A stretch of 64,000 nt of DNA from Cheiracanthium punctorium (Eukaryota > Arthropoda > Arachnida > Araneae > Cheiracanthiidae), in NCBI GenBank assembly GCA_038373885.1, contig JAWZYV010012274.1, positions 124,001-188,000 of the forward strand, read 5' to 3'. Made by a program: the position numbers and the translations under genes. This document shows positions 58,218 through 64,000 of this stretch, one piece after another; positions within the stretch are counted from its first letter, which is position 1, and every line of letters starts with the position of its first letter. The notes under the pieces were generated by a model. The model was not told where the DNA came from, searched no databases, and worked only from the letters and a program-made list of their open reading frames with translations.

Positions 58218-58444
58218 ATCCGGCTGTTCTCGCGTTCTTCCATTTTTCAGCAGATGTCAGTGCTGTTTAAAATAATCGTGACCATTTTTTGACGGGAAAT
58301 GACGTGCTGAACAGTAAAGGATTCTCGTGGAGCTATGTCACCCGCAACTATTTTTATAGAAATCAAATCTATTCTTCGTGATTGGCAACAGTCAAAACGT
58401 CAGAGTTGGTTGTTCGCAGAGTGGGAACACTGCGCGTTAAAGGG
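58218..58444 (+). mobile_element. TTAA-type palindromic element, partial right arm
   Basis: Close match to 40700-40929 (TTTTTCAGCAGATGTCAG, AACTATTTTTATAGAAATC) and ends AAAGGG at TTAA (58445-58448). The core and left arm are missing. Confidence 0.75.
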
Positions 58445-58740
58445 TTAAAAAATACTATTAGTCCCTCCCAGAGAAATTTCTGTATCCACCACTGGGTAGA
58501 ACTACAGTATAGAGAAAGGAAAGGAGGGTATTATAGGGAATAGTCGGAAAATCTATGTCGGTTTTTGGATCCGTTGGGTACTGTTGCTACATGGGAATAC
58601 CATGAACTTCTCAAGACCGATGCTCATCTTACAATGCAGGGAGAGTTGACCGCTTGTTGTCCTACCACTCGCTACATAGCAAAATGTGTTTCGTGATTTT
58701 CAAGCGTTTTAGCCGATAAGTTTTCGAACATTCTTACCGA

Positions 58741-59116
58741 CACTGAAAAAAATGATTACAGCACAACGTGTCGGTAAACGTAACGCCAACACGTTGTGAT
58801 GTTGGCATCATGTTTATCCACATGTTGTGCTGTGGATTTGCAAAACGTTGTGATGTTGGCGCTACGTTTATCCACATGTTGTGCAATGAATTTACAGCAC
58901 ACAGTGCTATATTATTTTACACCAAAACTCGTGGGTAAACGTAACGCCAACACGTTGTGATGTAAACTGTTCCAGTTGACATACAATCATTGCCATAGGT
59001 TCTTCGTGATTGGCTTATCAATGCCATTAAGTCATTTTTGAGTGGATTTACAACACTCTGTGTTGTATTATTTTACAGTAATATGTGTGGTAAAATTACA
59101 GGTAATTCTTACAGTG
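58741..59116. mobile_element. MITE with CACTG ends and repeated hairpin words
   Basis: CACTGAAAAAAATGATTACA left, AATTCTTACAGTG right. Inside, AAACGTAACGCCAACACG occurs twice and its near complement TTGGCGCTACGTTTATCC once; GCCAACA-CGTTGTGA-TGTTGGC forms a hairpin. Confidence 0.6.
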
Positions 59117-59744
59117 TACTATTATACACGTGAACATTGATTTTACACATAATGCACATTAAAAGAATTATAATTTGTTCTATCGTGGTTGTCTTTTAGA
59201 TGACAGTGTATTGCCCATCAGTTTCATCTTAATAAAATTTAATAAAAAATAATAACGAAAATGATAATAAACTCGTCTTAATCATTGTAATATGCGTAGG
59301 TAATATTTCGTCTTGCTGCCACGCAGGGAAAACTCCTTTCTCACTGGGGCACTTTTCACACTCTCAGTCACAATTTAATAAGATTCTATTCTTTAGTACG
59401 ATGCCCATTTAATCCTCGCGGATGGATACAGTTCGTTTGCTTTAGTTTTGATACGAAATGGGCAATTGAATATAACTCATAGGACAGTACAGCTCTATAT
59501 ATTATTTATTAAAATATTCTAAATAAGAAAGTTTGTGTTTTTAAGGCCATACCGATCAGTTGCTCTGCTTCCAACTGCACCACTCGATGGTCGTAGGATA
59601 AAAGAACAATGTTACTCAAGTCATTTATTGTACATCTTTTACACGTGTTATTGCATAAAACGTAAGCTTCAGCTTTCTCGGAATTGATTTTTTAAATTTT
59701 TCTTTCCGAATAACCTTTCTTATTGATTTTATACGTAATTTAAG
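59117..59744. other. Intergenic: nothing recognised
   Basis: Left flank of the Tigger element; AT-rich, no supported feature. Confidence 0.35.
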
Positions 59745-59746
59745 TA

Positions 59747-62405
59747 CAGTAAAACCTGTGTTGAACGACCCCTGTATTTAACGACCACCTGGTCTTGCCG
59801 ACCATGTCTTAGCAGTCCCGAGTACCATATAATTATAAATAATGGTTTATTTTCCTTTTTAAACGACCACCTGCCTGACGCGACCAACGACCGCTATGTA
59901 TAAGAAACAAGTTTATTTAAAATCCTATTTTAACGACCGCGAATTCTTAAAAAAATTCTTATTTTCCCCTATTTGACTAAGTTCGTTGTTCGGATGATCA
60001 GATATCACACGGTATGATGAAAATGAAAGTTGACACTTGTTTAGTTGAGTTGTAACACAGCTTCCAGTCACTAAATAATTCATGGAGTCACTAAACGCAA
60101 TAACGGCATGCACACAGTTACTTGTGTTACTGCTTCTTGGAGGATATTTATTGAAAATAGAATTTTATGTATTTAGACATTACAGTGAATCGTTCAGCAC
60201 AATTTCTTCTTTTAAAACATTTCTTCGAAAAATAATTCCATCACAAAATCTGCGCACCGTAGGAAAATATTACCGAGAATGACGCAATTGTTTCGACCAA
60301 TGAGCGATGCCGATAGTGGTGAGAGCTAAGCACGCAAAATTCAACACAGAGCCTGTGTTCATGTTTACAGCGTGATTTGTTCTCAGAAACGAAATTATGA
60401 TAGCTATCGCGAGGAATATTATTTTATATTAATTTCTTTCTCCGTTTTTTATTTTCATTTTTAATAACAATGGAAACCAGTAAACTTTCTCGAAAATTCC
60501 TGACATTGAAAGAAAAAATTGAGGTTATCAATTTAAATAAGTCAGGAATGAGTGCACGGTCACTTTCGACGCGTTTTAATGTTGGTAAAAAGCAGATACA
60601 AAACATAATCAAGAACAAAAACAAATATGAAGACGCCTTCAAAAAGAATGATGTAAGCGTTGACAACAAGAAAATGACCTATAAAACCGGTAACGAAAAA
60701 GTTAACGCTCTCCTATTGAAATGGTTCTGCCATGCACGATCCCAGAACTATGTAATTAGTGGACCTGTTCTTAAAGCTCAAGCACTGGAGTTCGCAAAGC
60801 AAGTAAACAATTTGACTTTTAAGGCATCCAATGGTTGGCTTGAGTCTTTTTTAAAGCGCCACAAAATTGTCTTTGGTAAAACATCGGGGGAAAGAGCTGA
60901 AATTGACCCAACTGTGATTGAAAACTGGTTTGATCAGCTTAAGTCTATATGTGAAGGTTATCACCCAAAGGATATTTTGAACTTTGATGAATCAGGACTA
61001 GCTTTTAAATCTGGCCAAGTCCAAACCTACAAAATAAAAGGAGATGAAGCGCCAGGAATAAAAATGCCTAAAGATAGAGTAACTTTGGCATTTCTTTGCA
61101 ACATGTTAGGTGACAAAGAAACCTTAGTTTTTATATGGAAACATAAAAAACCAAGATGTTTCAAAAATGTAAAAATTGAAAACATGGATGTTAAATATTT
61201 CTTTAACAAGAAAGCTTGGATGACATCCACTATATTTGAAACATACATGAAATCATTTGATTTCAAAATGAAAAAGGAAAACTGGCAGGTTTTAGTGTTC
61301 CTTGACAATGCATCATCCCATCCTGACATAGTGTTAGAGAATGTAAAGTTTACGTTTCTTCCTCCAAACACTACAGCAAAACTCCAACCCTTAGATCAAG
61401 GGATGATAGAGTCATTTAAAAGGCAGTTTCGTAAACTACAGTTGGACTATTGCCTGGATTTGCTAAATAATAAGCAGATACCATTTCAAAGTGCCCTCAA
61501 ACAAATTACTGTTTTAGATGCTATTGTATGGTCAATGCAAGCTTGGCAAAATGTAAGTGCAACAACAATTCAGAAATGTTTTAAACGATGTGGTTTTAAA
61601 TTCGAAAAGGAGCCATTAGAACATGTAGAATGCCTTGGAGATGAGAGGGATAATGATTTCTATAATTCCATCGTGGAAAATAATATCCATAATTATGATC
61701 ATTTACCCCATGAATTATTTGGTGGTGATTACAACTTTTTGTGTAGTGTCACTGAAGAATACGCTATTCATGAACAATTTAGTACATCAGTGACGGTATC
61801 TGAAAATAAGAATGAACAAACTGTTTGCAGTGAAAATATATCATCTTCTGATGAAGAAACTGAAGATGAAGACACATCACAAAAAATTGCAATCACTTTT
61901 AAAGAAGCAAAAGAAGGTTTTAACACCTTGCTTAATTATTCCGTGCAGGTGGGGGGATGATGAACTATTTAAGCATCTGACATGTGTACAGAAGCGACTA
62001 AACGAATTATCCCAAAATGTAGCTGCTAAACAATCTGTTATTACATCATATTTTAAAAAATAATAATGTACCAACCATGTAAAGCAAAATTTTATTATAT
62101 TTTTCAATTTTTTAAAAATTTAAACATATTCTAATTCCATTTATTAAAATATTTATAAATCTCACTGTCTTTCTCTACATATTATAAAAAAATAAGTACA
62201 CACACGCTTTTTATTATGTTATATCTAGATAAAAGCCTTTTCAGTGATAATCAGGTAATTATCAAATAATTTCCAATTCTGTTAAAATTAAGTACGCTTA
62301 AAATTTTGTCAAAATGTATCGTATTACCTGAATTCAAAGACCGACCCCCCTTAAAGACCACATTTTCTTGGTCCCAGTGGTGGTCTTTAAAAACAGGTTT
62401 CACTG
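59747..62405 (+). mobile_element. Tigger/pogo DNA transposon, nearly intact
   Basis: 2659 bases. Ends CAGTAAAACCTGT and ACAGGTTTCACTG are inverted repeats with TA on both sides (59745-59746, 62406-62407). Subterminal repeats of GAACGACC/TAACGACC left and AAGACCACC-type right. It holds one transposase gene (60470-62063). Confidence 0.92.
60470..62063 (+). CDS. Tigger/pogo transposase, one frameshift near the C-terminus
   Basis: The first frame runs 60470-61960 (496 residues). CENP-B-type helix-turn-helix at 11-57 (LTLKEKIEVI; SLSTRFNVGKKQIQNI), second DNA-binding helix-turn-helix about 75-140 (NGWLESFLKRHKI), DDE domain about 165-380 with NFDESG (Asp173), VFLDNASSHPD (Asp279) and LQPLDQGMIESFKR (Asp309). 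All three catalytic Asp are present and the last two are 30 apart, as in pogo. The G-run 61951-61956 appears one G too long; past it, a second frame continues to 62063 with GDDELFKHL and ends KQSVITSYFKK. Cut-and-paste transposase acting on the TIRs. ATG at 60470 opens directly before the first helix. Could be a sequencing error in the G-run. Confidence 0.92.
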
Positions 62406-62407
62406 TA

Positions 62408-63815
62408 TTATTACTGTTTGACGAGATAAATAACCGTTATTACCTGCAGGGTCTCAATAATTTAAATTTAAAAAATCAGATTCATTTGATTTTTTTATCA
62501 TGATTTGTTACACCCTGATTACTAGGTAAATTTTCTAGTGAGAGTGTGAAATGGTCAAAAGTGGATGACGAACACTGGAAATCATTCCAGTTCTATGGTC
62601 CAGATCAGTGCTCTGTACTGCCTTTGCTCTTTCTTTGTTTTATTTTGTCGCTGTCAAATCAATATCTGCTGTGCGTGCAAAAATTTTATTTATTATTAAC
62701 AGTTTTATTAGCAGTTATTATTTGACAATATTCTGGCTGATTCGCGTGGAATAACTTTTTCAGCTATCACAGTTCATCGTATAATGCTTAGAGTCACATA
62801 GAAGTCCTTTTATACGAAAATTTAGTTAGTAAACTAGTCATTATAGTCTAAATATCGAAATCTCTAAAAAGTGCATATAGCAGATATTCATTTGACAACG
62901 AAGATTTACGCCACATTCACCAAACGCTTTACCCTTATATAAATGTGTGTTAAATTCACGTGCGAGATTATCATTTTTTAACTTACCCATGACTTTAACA
63001 CGCGTGTTTCGGTTTACCAACGTGTAAAGTGTTTGGTGAATACGGTTACCGTGACATCTGACGAACATATTTTCTGTGTTTCCTCTGAGAATCAGACTGG
63101 CGATTCAGGTTACCTTATTCGCGGAGTCATAGCATTCGGTAAATACCGCCGTTGATGTATAAATAAACGCTTTCTCAAAAAGTTATTTTCGAAACAAATG
63201 TCCAGTCATGTTTAAAATAATGTTCTTCATTAAAAATAAATTATGTAATGTAATAATAACAACTTTTCATATCTCTCTCGATTTGTTTGGTTTTTGTTAA
63301 ATAAATTCATTTTTTACAAAACTAAAATAGGAAACCTGGCTTATACTCGATAACTTTTTGGAGAGGGTGTATGTACCAGGGGCGCCAGAAAACTGATGAA
63401 TCACTCCAACGCTGAATTATTTATTTCAAACAATGAATTGCAATGTATTTGATAAACCTGGCATTTATTCAGGAAAAAGGAGGAGACAAAAGGATTAGTT
63501 GAATAAAAAGATTTATTTCCCACTTTACGTTACATATATCTTATAGATATATTTTATTTAAGAGCATGCAAGTACACAATTTAATCTTCAATACGTGTCT
63601 TATAATCATATATTCAGTAGTAAGAAAACGTACTGGATTGATAGTGCAAACACCAAATTAATATAGAGGCACATAGTACGATATATTTTATAATAAGATC
63701 ATTTAATAACTGAGATTCAAAATCATCCATGCATTACAAAACATACACAAACATATAAAGGAAAAATCTCGTCTTATATGTAGAATTTTAATAAGTTTGC
63801 TTCTTTCTTTTGCCT
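62408..63815. other. Intergenic with one inverted repeat
   Basis: Mostly AT-rich. ATTCACCAAACGCTTTAC (62917) and GTAAAGTGTTTGGTGAAT (63024) form an inverted repeat with one mismatch, about 90 bases apart. No gene recognised. Confidence 0.45.
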
Positions 63816-63825
63816 TTAAGACAGG

Positions 63826-64000
63826 GTTCCTCAAACCGTGCTCCGCACGAAAGTGGTTAGTGCTCCGGAAAAAAGTTACCACGTTGCTTTAACTCCAAAA
63901 ATCACCTGGACTCAGATTTACGCAAGGTGCTTCGTGAAATGACACAAAGTGCTCCGTCAAAATTCAAAGAAACTCGAAGTGCTGAACCGAGAAAAAAGTT
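63826..64000 (+). mobile_element. Left part of a hAT-like repeat, cut by the window end
   Basis: Opens CAGGGTTCCTCAAACCGTGC, similar to the CAGxGGTTCCCAAAC ends of hAT MITEs, with repeated GTGCTCCG words. The right end lies outside. Confidence 0.5.

Overview
The window is AT-rich animal nuclear DNA. Its small exons are separated by introns of 0.1 to 3.7 kb with GT/AG borders, and it is crowded with transposable elements. The intact cytosolic-type sulfotransferase, the pentraxin/EGF/VWC/VWD gene and the mix of hAT, Tc1/mariner/pogo, Helitron and tRNA-derived SINE elements suggest an arthropod, possibly a chelicerate such as a spider. The taxon is inference.

Region 1 (1-16.5 kb) holds the 3' part of a plus-strand gene for an extracellular multidomain protein. 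Eleven exons can be joined with unbroken reading phase through all ten junctions. They encode, in order, a pentraxin domain, a Cys-rich linker, an EGF-like domain, a calcium-binding-type EGF domain, a VWC domain, a VWD-like domain and a final exon with a hydrophobic C-terminal segment. The 5' exons lie before the window. Introns carry foldback elements, SINE copies and small hAT elements.

Region 2 (16.5-29.8 kb) has no intact gene. It contains a four-deep nest of elements (hAT in which sits another hAT, then a Helitron, then a SINE), several elements with perfect or near-perfect target duplications, and a dead mariner-like transposase fragment.

Region 3 (29.8-30.8 kb, minus strand) is an uninterrupted 318-residue sulfotransferase-like gene. 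Its residue at the catalytic histidine position is Tyr and its PAPS-binding motifs are degenerate.

Region 4 (30.8-59.7 kb) is mostly mobile DNA: two complete Helitrons of one family in the window (one here, one in region 2) plus a third 3' end, long palindromic TA-target elements, a palindromic TTAA element family, a nested pogo-type/hAT-type pair, a hAT with a BED-finger remnant, minisatellites and SINE copies with flanking duplications.

Region 5 (59.7-62.4 kb) is an almost intact Tigger/pogo transposon. Its transposase keeps all three catalytic Asp residues; one shift in a run of six G separates off a C-terminal tail that ends in a PCNA-binding-like motif. The last 1.6 kb has no recognised gene and ends in the start of another hAT-like repeat.

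The two host genes are unrelated in function as far as can be seen; there is no sign of coordinated regulation.
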